From Prochlorothrix sp035286285 (GTDB taxonomy: Bacteria > Cyanobacteriota > Cyanobacteriia > Prochlorotrichales > Prochlorotrichaceae), in assembly GCA_035286285.1 (NCBI GenBank), contig JAYKJG010000362.1:1-7761 (forward strand): 7,761 nucleotides of DNA. Reading direction: 5' to 3'. The position numbers and the translations under genes were made by a program. The notes beneath the pieces were generated by a model, which did not search any database, was not told the origin of the DNA, and saw only the letters and a list, made by a program, of their open reading frames with translations. Shown here piece by piece: positions 1 through 5,565 of the stretch. The stretch's first letter is position 1, and every line of letters starts with the position of its first letter.

Positions 1-815
1 ACCCCGATCGTAATCGGTTGGGTCACCTCTTCCACTAAAAACTCCGTCGCTTGGCGGGCCAAGGCATTCACTAACCAGGGCTGTCCATCGGTGAGGTAAA
101 AGGCATGTTGAATCGCTTCTGGGGTGAAAATCTGGCCCGTGGCCTCGGTATGCTGCTGATAAAGGCTTTTTACCTCCTCAAAGCTGAAGTTTTTGAGGGT
201 GAGGGATTCTACTTTGATATTAAAGGGGCTGGACGTGTTCAGTCTGTCACTGCCACCGGATTTAATTTTATAGTCCCGCACATCCCGCATCCCGATTAAC
301 CCCAACGAGTGGGGAAATCCCTGGGGGCGGCGGGGGTAACCATCGCGCAGTTTGCGTAAAACCGAGATCAATGTTTGGTCTTGGAGGGAGTCAATTTCAT
401 CAATGAAGATAACAAGGGGACGAGATGAGCTTTTTGCCCATTGCTTGAGGAACAGACTCATATTTTGACCTTCGCGCCCTTCTGGGTCGAAGGGGGGATG
501 CAAGTCTTCCGGCAGCCAAATATCAATGGCATCTTGCCAGGATCTGAGGATGGCAACCTCAGCCTGGTCGGGTTGATGGGGGAATGCGGCCCCCACCTCT
601 ACGGAGACCATGACAGCCGTGTATTGCCCACTGTCGGTCAGTTCCTGAGCCAGGGCAAGCATGGCCGTGGTTTTACCCACTTGGCGGGGGGCGTGAATCA
701 CGAAGTAGTTTTGCTGGTCAATGAGGCGACGCAGTTGGGGCAGGCGGGCCGTAGGCGACAGCATGTAGTGGATGTCGTCCTTACAAGGACCAGCGGTGTT
801 GAACCATTTGGGCAT
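1..815 (-). CDS. AAA-type ATP-binding protein, 3' end outside window (partial)
   Basis: I translated this by hand from the minus strand; 271 residues are visible before the frame leaves the left edge. The start is the ATG at 813-815 (MPKWFNTAGP). An in-frame TAA lies 16 codons upstream with no other ATG, GTG or TTG between. The opening resembles a cyanobacterial family of AAA-like ATPases that begin with a WFNTAGPC-type motif. A P-loop is visible at residues 42-50 (APRQVGKTT, with Ala instead of the first Gly), followed by a Walker B strand at 134-140 (LVIFIDE) and a sensor-like segment around 172-180 (GLIGMRDVR). The substrate is unknown and the C-terminal domain, which would decide the role, is not in view. 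It lies 134 bases downstream of the adaptor gene on the same strand. P-loop ATPase is secure; anything more specific is not. Confidence 0.88.
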   Translation of the reverse strand, partial: MPKWFNTAGPCKDDIHYMLSPTARLPQLRRLIDQQNYFVIHAPRQVGKTTAMLALAQELTDSGQYTAVMVSVEVGAAFPHQPDQAEVAILRSWQDAIDIWLPEDLHPPFDPEGREGQNMSLFLKQWAKSSSRPLVIFIDEIDSLQDQTLISVLRKLRDGYPRRPQGFPHSLGLIGMRDVRDYKIKSGGSDRLNTSSPFNIKVESLTLKNFSFEEVKSLYQQHTEATGQIFTPEAIQHAFYLTDGQPWLVNALARQATEFLVEEVTQPITIG

Positions 816-878
816 TGGGGGACTTGGCTCCAGGTAGAGGGTCTTTCTAACCCTAACATTTTAGGTAGTGCCACAGCA

Positions 879-929
879 GTCAGGATCAGGGTAGCCAGAT
901 GGCTGATGCCACCGCACCGAGATCCTGAC
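879..929. terminator. Inverted repeat between adaptor gene and AAA ATPase gene
   Basis: Perfect 9-bp arms GTCAGGATC (879-887) and GATCCTGAC (921-929) enclose 33 bases, inside which a short AGCC/GGCT pairing is possible. The element starts 20 bases beyond the adaptor stop codon, so it could end that transcript or attenuate read-through into the ATPase gene. There is no clear T-run, so the terminator role is inference. Confidence 0.3.
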
Positions 930-949
930 CCTTAACGGACTACCACATT

Positions 950-2410
950 TTACGGAGCAGTGCCAGGGGAGCCGCTGCCCGCCTCCTGCTTACCCGCCTC
1001 CTGGTTGCCTGATTCCTGGGGCAAAATCGGCATCCCATCTTGCAGGTTCAAAATGCCAGAGACCACGATCGTCTCCCCCTGCGCCACACCGCTCACCACC
1101 TCGTAACGATTCCCCTGAACTTGCCCCAGTTCCACAGGCCGTAACCGGGCCACCTGCGCAGGCGCATCGGGGGGTAATTCCGCTGGATCAGCCGTTTCTG
1201 CAATATAAACAAAGGTCTGGCCCCCCAAACGGGCGATCGCCGCAGTGGGCACCAACACCCCCACCTCCTCCGACCAAGTAATGCGGGCCTCCACCTGCTG
1301 ATCATCCTGAAAGCGGCCTTGGGCATTGTCTAGCTGGGCCTGAACCAGGACCGTTTGGGTATCGGGGTTGGTTTGGGGTGCAATAAAGCTAACCCGACCC
1401 GTCGTCAGCACCTCAGCAGTCCCCATCGCCAGAACATCCACCCGCAAACCCAGCCGCAGTCGATCGCGCTGCTCCACTGGCACCGGAATTTTAAGGAGCA
1501 ACGTGCTATTTTCCGTAATCGTCGTAATCACCGTACTGGGATTGACATAATCACCCAGTTTGATCTTGAGATCGCCAACAATCCCCGCAATGGGGGCCGT
1601 AACGGTGCGATCCTTGACATCCTGCGCCACCGTAGCTTGATTGGCACTGGCTTGGCGCAAGCTAGCCTCCGCCTGGGCCAGTTGGGACTGGGCAACCGCA
1701 ATTTCTTTCAGGGCAGAATTCAGGCTTGCCTTCGCCACATCCCGATCGCGGCGGGCTAAATCTAACTCCCGCTGAGACTGCGCCCCCTGGCTCACCAGGG
1801 ATTCTGTACGCTCAAAATCCGCTTGGGCCAAGGCTAAATCGGCTTCCTGCTCCGCCTTTTGGGCACGCAAAACCTGAAGGGAGGCAAGGGCAGTATCCTG
1901 GGCCGCACGGGCAGCGGCAACCGTGGCAGCAGCGGCGTTGAGTTCGGCTTCGGTGCGATCGGGGCTGACTTGGACGATCGCCGCACCGGGACTCACCCGA
2001 TCGCCCGCCACCACAAACACCTGCGTCACTCGGCCCGATACTTCCGGCTGAAGGAGCACCCCCGCCAGAGCTTCCAGACGGCCTAGAAATTCCGAACTCT
2101 CTTGCACGGTCCCAGACTCTACGGGAGCCACCGTTACAGCAACCCCAGGGGGCATCTGCATCTCTGCTGCTGGGGGCGTTCCCAACAACCGCCATGCCCA
2201 AAAGCCACCCCCCAAGACCACCAAGCCCACCCCTCCCACAATCCAACGGGAGAAGCCAGAGCGGCGATCGGGGTCTGGGGCAGTGTCCGAGGTGGGGGGG
2301 TCCAGGGCGAGGGAGTCCAGAGCAGGGGAGTCTGGGGCTAAAGTGTTGGGGACCAGGGAGTCCGAGGGCGGGGAGTTTGGGGGGGAATCGTTGGTGGGAA
2401 GATTTGACAT
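950..2410 (-). CDS. RND-type efflux periplasmic adaptor (membrane fusion protein, HlyD/AcrA family)
   Basis: The 486-residue protein has the full architecture of an RND membrane fusion protein, which links an inner-membrane pump to an outer-membrane channel. Residues 1-50 are a cytoplasmic-looking Pro/Ser/Asp-rich tail and 56-76 a single membrane anchor. A first lipoyl half follows at about 117-150 (LLQPEVSGRVTQVFV). An Ala/Gln/Glu-rich alpha-helical hairpin spans about 152-262, the second lipoyl half 267-300 (RTVTAPIAGIVGD), a beta-barrel about 301-385 and the membrane-proximal domain about 386-462. The C-terminus ends in a QEAG repeat. The start is the ATG at 2408-2410; the bases before it are C-rich with no Shine-Dalgarno. 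It sits 39 bases after ychF on the same strand, so co-transcription is plausible. No RND pump or TolC gene is next to it, so the transport partner is unknown. Confidence 0.92.
   Translation of the reverse strand: MSNLPTNDSPPNSPPSDSLVPNTLAPDSPALDSLALDPPTSDTAPDPDRRSGFSRWIVGGVGLVVLGGGFWAWRLLGTPPAAEMQMPPGVAVTVAPVESGTVQESSEFLGRLEALAGVLLQPEVSGRVTQVFVVAGDRVSPGAAIVQVSPDRTEAELNAAAATVAAARAAQDTALASLQVLRAQKAEQEADLALAQADFERTESLVSQGAQSQRELDLARRDRDVAKASLNSALKEIAVAQSQLAQAEASLRQASANQATVAQDVKDRTVTAPIAGIVGDLKIKLGDYVNPSTVITTITENSTLLLKIPVPVEQRDRLRLGLRVDVLAMGTAEVLTTGRVSFIAPQTNPDTQTVLVQAQLDNAQGRFQDDQQVEARITWSEEVGVLVPTAAIARLGGQTFVYIAETADPAELPPDAPAQVARLRPVELGQVQGNRYEVVSGVAQGETIVVSGILNLQDGMPILPQESGNQEAGKQEAGSGSPGTAP
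981..1025. repeat. 15-bp degenerate tandem repeat in 3' end of adaptor gene
   Basis: Three 15-base units start at 981, 996 and 1011. The first two begin GCCTCCTG and the third begins GATTCCTG. On the coding strand they encode the QESGN-QEAGK-QEAGS tail, so this is an in-frame microsatellite-like expansion at the very C-terminus, outside the folded domains. Confidence 0.55.
2298..2385. repeat. Degenerate GGGAGTC repeats in 5' end of adaptor gene
   Basis: Imperfect copies of a GGGAGTCYRGGG-like unit recur, for example at 2311, 2326 and 2357, with a degenerate copy near 2371. Read on the minus strand they give the repetitive leader rich in Ser, Pro, Asp and Leu (SDSLVPNTLAPDSPALDSLA) before the membrane helix. 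Low-complexity slippage is the simplest explanation. Confidence 0.5.
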
Positions 2411-2449
2411 GGGGTCGGGGGAATGGGGGGCGACAGACTGGGATGCTGC

Positions 2450-3541
2450 TTACACGTTAAACCGGAACAGCATCACATCGCCCTCCTGGACCACATATTC
2501 TTTTCCCTCACTGCGCAGCAAGCCCTTTTCCTTGGCCCCGTTCATGCTGCCCGTCGCCACCAAATCCCCATAGGCCACGGTTTCCGCCCGGATAAAGCCC
2601 CGCTCAAAGTCGGAGTGGATCACCCCCGCCGCCTGGGGAGCCGTCATGCCCTGGGTAATGGTCCAGGCGCGGGTCTCCTTGGGGCCAGTGGTGAAATAGG
2701 TACGCAGCCCCAACAGGTCATAGGTGGCCCGAATCAACGACTGCAAGCCGCCCTCAGTCACCCCTAGGGACTCCAAAAAGTCCGATCGCTCCTCCTCCGG
2801 CAGTTCCACCAGTTCCGCCTCCACCTGGGCCGAAACAACCACCACCTGGGCATTTTCCTGGGCTGCAATGCCTCGCACCTTCTCCACCAGTGCGTTTCCT
2901 GTCGCTAGCTCATCCTCGTTGACATTCGCGACATAGATCAGCGGTTTTTGGGTTAGCAGGTCTAAGGGCTTAATCAAAGCCACTTCTTCGTCGGTAAAGG
3001 CCAATTGCCGCACGGACTGGCCCTCATTGAGTTGGGCGACGACCCGCTCTAACAGGGTCATCTCCCCTTGGGCATCTTTGCTGGTGCGGGCCTGCTTACG
3101 AATGCGATCGATCCGCCGCTCAATTTGGCTCAAATCCGCCAGAATTAGCTCTAGGTTAATAATTTCAATATCCCGCAGGGGATCGATCGATCCCGCGACG
3201 TGAATAATATCGTCGTCTTCAAAGCAGCGCACCACCTGGGCGATCGCGTCCACTTGGCGAATATGGGAGAGAAACTGGTTCCCTAGCCCCTCCCCCTGGC
3301 TTGCGCCCTTGACCAAACCGGCAATATCGACAAATTCAATGCGCGTCGGCACCGTTTGCTCGGATTTGGAGAGATTAGCCAGCACCTGAAGGCGAGGATC
3401 AGGGACTGCAACAATGCCGGTATTGGGTTCGATCGTGCAAAAGGGAAAGTTAGCGGCTTGGGCTTGGGCATTGGCCACGAGGGCGTTAAAGAGGGTGGAC
3501 TTACCAACGTTGGGCAGTCCGACAATTCCGGCTCTGAGCAT
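2450..3541 (-). CDS. ychF: YchF/OLA1-family redox-regulated P-loop ATPase
   Basis: The 363-residue length is normal for YchF, a universally conserved Obg-related protein that binds ribosomes and hydrolyses ATP better than GTP. Visible motifs are G1 GLPNVGKS (8-15), G3 DIAG (72-75) followed by GASQGEGLGNQFL, and NVNE at 206-209 in place of the G4 NKxD. That NxxE form is the family hallmark linked to ATP preference. A coiled-coil insertion lies around 125-180. The C-terminal TGS domain covers about 279-362 (YFTTGPKETRAWTI, then IHSDFERGFIRAE). The ATG at 3539-3541 gives the canonical MLRAGIVGLPNVGKS start; no strong Shine-Dalgarno precedes it. It lies between the ferredoxin gene (127 bases upstream, with palindromic repeats in the gap) and the adaptor gene (39 bases downstream), all on one strand. 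Confidence 0.97.
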   Translation of the reverse strand: MLRAGIVGLPNVGKSTLFNALVANAQAQAANFPFCTIEPNTGIVAVPDPRLQVLANLSKSEQTVPTRIEFVDIAGLVKGASQGEGLGNQFLSHIRQVDAIAQVVRCFEDDDIIHVAGSIDPLRDIEIINLELILADLSQIERRIDRIRKQARTSKDAQGEMTLLERVVAQLNEGQSVRQLAFTDEEVALIKPLDLLTQKPLIYVANVNEDELATGNALVEKVRGIAAQENAQVVVVSAQVEAELVELPEEERSDFLESLGVTEGGLQSLIRATYDLLGLRTYFTTGPKETRAWTITQGMTAPQAAGVIHSDFERGFIRAETVAYGDLVATGSMNGAKEKGLLRSEGKEYVVQEGDVMLFRFNV

Positions 3542-3570
3542 GGTGTAGGGCGATCGGGTGAAGTGGCCAA

Positions 3571-3602
3571 TTCCCCTCCTGGGAGGGGTTAGGGGTGGGT
3601 TT
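3571..3602. repeat. Palindromic direct repeat, copy 1
   Basis: A 32-base unit contains a perfect 7-bp hairpin, CCCCTCC (3573-3579) and GGAGGGG (3582-3588) with a TG loop, followed by TAGGGGTGGGTTT. It matches copy 2 at 29 of 32 positions; all three differences are T/C. It lies in the ychF 5' leader region. It looks like a dispersed cyanobacterial intergenic repeat. Confidence 0.75.
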
Positions 3603-3631
3603 CTCCAAAGGGCGGAGTAAGAGAGGTCTTG

Positions 3632-3663
3632 TTCCCCTCCTGGGAGGGGCTAGGGGCGGGTTC
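3632..3663. repeat. Palindromic direct repeat, copy 2 / hairpin after ferredoxin gene
   Basis: Second copy of the 32-base unit, with stem CCCCTCC (3634-3640) and GGAGGGG (3643-3649) and the tail TAGGGGCGGGTTC. Its edge is only 5 bases beyond the ferredoxin stop codon, so on the minus strand it places a strong GC hairpin just after that gene. It may act as a terminator or mRNA 3'-end stabiliser, although no T-run follows. Confidence 0.75.
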
Positions 3664-3668
3664 CTCCC

Positions 3669-3896
3669 CTACTGCGGCGTTTTTTGTAGATCTGGGCGCT
3701 CTTCCGCCACGATCGCCCCGTCCACGGGGCAAACCTGCAAGCAGATCCCACAATCAATGCAAGTCCCGAAATCAATCCAGTACCAATCAGTCCCCTTACT
3801 ATTTCTCCCTGGCCCCTCATGGATACAGGCCACCGGGCAAGCGTCTACACAGTCCGCTACGCCTTCACAGGTGTTGGTTACGATCGTATGAGCCAT
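3669..3896 (-). CDS. Small dicluster bacterial-type ferredoxin, probably [3Fe-4S][4Fe-4S]
   Basis: The 75-residue soluble protein carries two iron-sulfur motifs and would act as a low-potential electron carrier. The second motif is canonical: C46-x2-C49-x2-C52-x3-C56-P. The first is C10-x5-C16-x3-C20-P, with Val13 where the middle cysteine of CxxCxxC would be. By analogy with seven-iron ferredoxins, C10, C16 and C56 would hold a [3Fe-4S] cluster, and C20, C46, C49 and C52 a [4Fe-4S] cluster. C24 would be free, as in Azotobacter FdI. An insertion around residues 26-45 (HEGPGRNSKGTDWYWIDFGT) separates the motifs, as in other seven-iron proteins. The ATG at 3894-3896 has a good ribosome-binding site. 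The gene is divergent from chlM and is followed by ychF on the same strand. The redox partner cannot be deduced. Confidence 0.93.
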   Translation of the reverse strand: MAHTIVTNTCEGVADCVDACPVACIHEGPGRNSKGTDWYWIDFGTCIDCGICLQVCPVDGAIVAEERPDLQKTPQ

Positions 3897-3903
3897 GGCA
3901 AGA

Positions 3904-3909
3904 TCCTCT
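3904..3909 (-). promoter_or_regulatory. Shine-Dalgarno of the ferredoxin gene
   Basis: AGAGGA on the minus strand lies 7 bases before the ATG. It is the clearest ribosome-binding site in the window and supports the chosen start. Most other genes here have weak or C-rich leaders. Confidence 0.65.
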
Positions 3910-3977
3910 TCAAAAAAACTTAGGGAAGTCTGGGGTTACTGACCTCAGGCGTTGCTGATTGACGGGATGACGGCGAT

Positions 3978-3993
3978 CGGGGCAATCTCCCCG
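3978..3993. other. Small GC hairpin in ferredoxin/chlM intergenic region
   Basis: CGGGG (3978-3982) and CCCCG (3989-3993) form a 5-bp stem with a 6-base loop in the space between two divergent genes. It could lie in the ferredoxin 5' leader. The stem is short and no function is assigned. Confidence 0.3.
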
Positions 3994-4007
3994 TGGGTAT
4001 CCCGGCA

Positions 4008-4071
4008 GTGGGTCGCTGACCTGTCGCTGACCTGTCGCTAACCTTAGGAGGGTTGGGAGGTCAGCACCCAC
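4008..4071. repeat. Long inverted repeat upstream of chlM
   Basis: GTGGGTCGCTGACC (4008-4021) pairs with GGTCAGCACCCAC (4059-4071) over 13 bp with a single bulged C. The 37-base loop contains the remaining 11-bp repeats and a purine AGGAGG run at 4046-4051. It lies about 170-235 bases before the chlM start and on the opposite side of the ferredoxin promoter region. It may be an operator or a structured leader element; the function is unknown. Confidence 0.5.
4012..4044. repeat. Triple 11-bp tandem repeat (GTCGCTGACCT)
   Basis: Three head-to-tail copies start at 4012, 4023 and 4034. The first two are identical and the third differs at one base (GTCGCTAACCT). An 11-bp period is about one helical turn, so the copies would present the same face to a DNA-binding protein. 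They lie between divergent genes (ferredoxin and chlM), a usual place for an operator; that role is inference. Confidence 0.65.
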
Positions 4072-4122
4072 GACCCAGCAGCCTTGCTAGCATATCGCAC
4101 CGGGATCAACCCCGTAAAGCCA

Positions 4123-4137
4123 ACCCCCCCAGGGGGT
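4123..4137. other. ACCCCC/GGGGGT hairpin
   Basis: A 6-bp perfect stem (4123-4128 with 4132-4137) and a 3-base loop lie about 107 bases before the chlM start and just upstream of the putative -10. It may be incidental in this GC-rich stretch or may act as a transcription block between the divergent units. Confidence 0.3.
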
Positions 4138-4167
4138 CGGATCCTGCTGCGATCGCCCTGAAGCCAG

Positions 4168-4173
4168 TACAAT
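4168..4173 (+). promoter_or_regulatory. Possible -10 element for chlM
   Basis: TACAAT matches the TATAAT consensus at five of six bases and lies 70 bases before the chlM ATG. No good -35 hexamer is present at the expected distance. TATTAA at 4211-4216 is a second candidate. This is a weak call from sequence alone. Confidence 0.3.
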
Positions 4174-4243
4174 CAGAGGCTGGGGATTCCCCTGCGGTTC
4201 AAACTGACGCTATTAAAGACGCATAAAAACCCACAACGGCACC

Positions 4244-5134
4244 ATGACCACAACCACCGATAAAGAAAATCCTAAACCCACGGCTTCCGGCGACGACAAA
4301 ACGATCGTGCGGGACTACTTCAACTCCACGGGCTTCGATCGCTGGCGGCGGATCTACGGCGATGGCGAGGTCAATTCCGTCCAACTGGACATTCGCCGGG
4401 GCCACCAACAAACCGTAGACACCCTCCTGGACTGGTTCAAGGCCGACAATAACCTCAAGGGACTAACGGTCTGTGATGCGGGCTGCGGCGTAGGCAGCTT
4501 GAGCATTCCCCTGGCCGAGTCGGGCGCAGTGGTTGCGGCTAGCGATATTTCTCAAAAAATGGTGGAAGAAGCCCAGGAACGGGCTAAGGCAACCCTAAAG
4601 CAAGGTGAAAATCCCGCCTTTTCAGTCCAGGACTTAGAGGCCATTAGCGGCAACTACCACACAGTGGTTTGCTTGGATGTGCTGATCCACTACCCCACGG
4701 ATAAAGCCGCTGAGATGATTAAGCACCTCCTGAGCCTTGCAGAGTCTCGGATTATCCTCAGCTTTGCCCCCAAAACCCTGGGTTTGGTCCTGCTGAAGAA
4801 AATTGGCGAATTTTTCCCCGGTCCCAGCAAAACCACCCGCGCCTACCAGCATAAAGAGCAGGAAATCTTCAAAATTCTGGCCCAGGAGGGCTGGATGGTC
4901 CAGCGCCAAGCCATGACCAGTACACGCTTTTATTTCTCCCAAATGATCGAGGCCGTCAAGGTGGCTCCCGGCACGGAAATTACGATTCCCAGCAGCGATT
5001 TAACCCCGGCTTTGGGCTGGACTCCCTATGCGGAGCGGCTCAATGGCCGTTTTGCCATGGTGGGCTTGATTGTGCTGGTGATTATGGAGCTAATCACCCG
5101 CGAGGACTTCTTTACCTGGCTGGGTTTGCGCTAG
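4244..5134 (+). CDS. chlM: Magnesium-protoporphyrin IX methyltransferase with C-terminal HLIP/CAB-like helix
   Basis: This enzyme transfers a methyl group from S-adenosylmethionine to Mg-protoporphyrin IX, giving the monomethyl ester on the way to chlorophyll. Residues 1-20 are a variable hydrophilic leader. The ChlM signature begins at about 22 (VRDYFNSTGFDRWRRIYGDG), SAM motif I is at 76-86 (VCDAGCGVGSL), and the enzyme domain ends near 236. ChlM is usually about 230 residues, but this protein has 296. The last ~40 residues (258-295, starting GWTPYAERLNGRFAMVG) form a hydrophobic helix with the chlorophyll-binding motif ExxNGRxAMxG of high-light-inducible proteins (E264, N267, R269), plus a second Glu at 282 and a WLGL end. 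The reading frame is continuous. The tail should anchor the enzyme in the thylakoid and may bind chlorophyll. The ATG at 4244 has no evident Shine-Dalgarno. The gene is monocistronic here, divergent from the ferredoxin and convergent with xisI. Confidence 0.96.
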   Translation: MTTTTDKENPKPTASGDDKTIVRDYFNSTGFDRWRRIYGDGEVNSVQLDIRRGHQQTVDTLLDWFKADNNLKGLTVCDAGCGVGSLSIPLAESGAVVAASDISQKMVEEAQERAKATLKQGENPAFSVQDLEAISGNYHTVVCLDVLIHYPTDKAAEMIKHLLSLAESRIILSFAPKTLGLVLLKKIGEFFPGPSKTTRAYQHKEQEIFKILAQEGWMVQRQAMTSTRFYFSQMIEAVKVAPGTEITIPSSDLTPALGWTPYAERLNGRFAMVGLIVLVIMELITREDFFTWLGLR

Positions 5135-5138
5135 TTTT

Positions 5139-5219
5139 ATCGGGTAGGCATCGAGATCTCCGGTTTCTTTTGGGGGAAACAACCCGATTGAAGGGGATGG
5201 GGACGGAAACCGGGGATCT
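5139..5219. terminator. Hairpin-rich bidirectional terminator region between chlM and xisI
   Basis: The 98-base gap between two convergent stop codons contains a 14-bp inverted repeat with one mismatch (5154-5167 AGATCTCCGGTTTC with 5206-5219). It also holds alternative shorter stems: ATCGGGT/ACCCGAT (5139-5145 with 5182-5188) and GTTTC/GAAAC (5163-5167 with 5176-5180). A convergent position and symmetric stems fit a terminator shared by both genes. There is no long T-run, so the mechanism is uncertain. Confidence 0.5.
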
Positions 5220-5232
5220 TTGCCTTAGGGAG

Positions 5233-5565
5233 TTATTGGACGGCAAAGCCGCTGTATTGGCGTAATTTGGGGGGATCAAAGGCGAGAACGATGTCCTGGG
5301 GCGGAACGCCGAGTTCTACGAGTTGGTTGGCGAGTCCTTCTTCGGTGCCGTCTTGTTGGATCCAGATTTTACCGTTGACAATATCGGCGTGGAGAATCAC
5401 CCCATAGACTCGCTTGGAGTCGCGCCAACCGACGTAAACCAGTTGATAATGGTCGTTTTCGGGGTCGAAGATGGTTTGAGCTTGGATACGATCGTCCCAA
5501 GCCCGTTGGGCGCGTTGTTTCAGGAGGGTTTGGAGATGGGTACGGTACTGGGTGTGGGAATCCAT
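5233..5565 (-). CDS. xisI: XisI-family fdxN element excision controlling factor
   Basis: The 110-residue length is typical of XisI. Conserved features are the start MDSHTQYRTHLQTLL, a central core around 40-68 (YQLVYVGW, then RVYGVILHADIVNGKIWIQ) and the C-terminal end around 72-107 (DGTEEGLANQLVELGVP, then DIVLAFDPPKLRQYSGFAV). In Anabaena, XisI and XisH are needed with the recombinase XisF to excise the fdxN element. Most homologues lie in genomes as an isolated xisH-xisI pair with no such element, so their usual job is unknown and a toxin-antitoxin-like role is a fair guess. The ATG at 5563-5565 lies inside the end of xisH, giving a 46-base overlap and implying translational coupling. No XisF-type recombinase is in the window. 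Confidence 0.94.
   Translation of the reverse strand: MDSHTQYRTHLQTLLKQRAQRAWDDRIQAQTIFDPENDHYQLVYVGWRDSKRVYGVILHADIVNGKIWIQQDGTEEGLANQLVELGVPPQDIVLAFDPPKLRQYSGFAVQ

Noticed and set aside
105..299. 64-codon plus-strand open frame
   Set aside because: Antisense shadow of the same ATPase coding region.
441..935. 164-codon plus-strand open frame
   Set aside because: It is antisense to the ATPase gene, whose frame shows clear P-loop and Walker B motifs; the plus-strand product has no recognisable features.
1355..1759. 134-codon plus-strand open frame
   Set aside because: Lies inside the adaptor gene on the other strand and has a low-complexity Arg/Asn/His composition typical of a shadow frame.
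1812..2246. 144-codon minus-strand frame inside the adaptor gene
   Set aside because: Gly/Arg/Cys-rich alternative frame of a GC-rich gene with a well-supported domain structure in the other frame.
4046..4051. AGGAGG as a ribosome-binding site for a small gene
   Set aside because: No start codon follows at a usable distance and no open frame follows; it is better read as part of the inverted-repeat loop.
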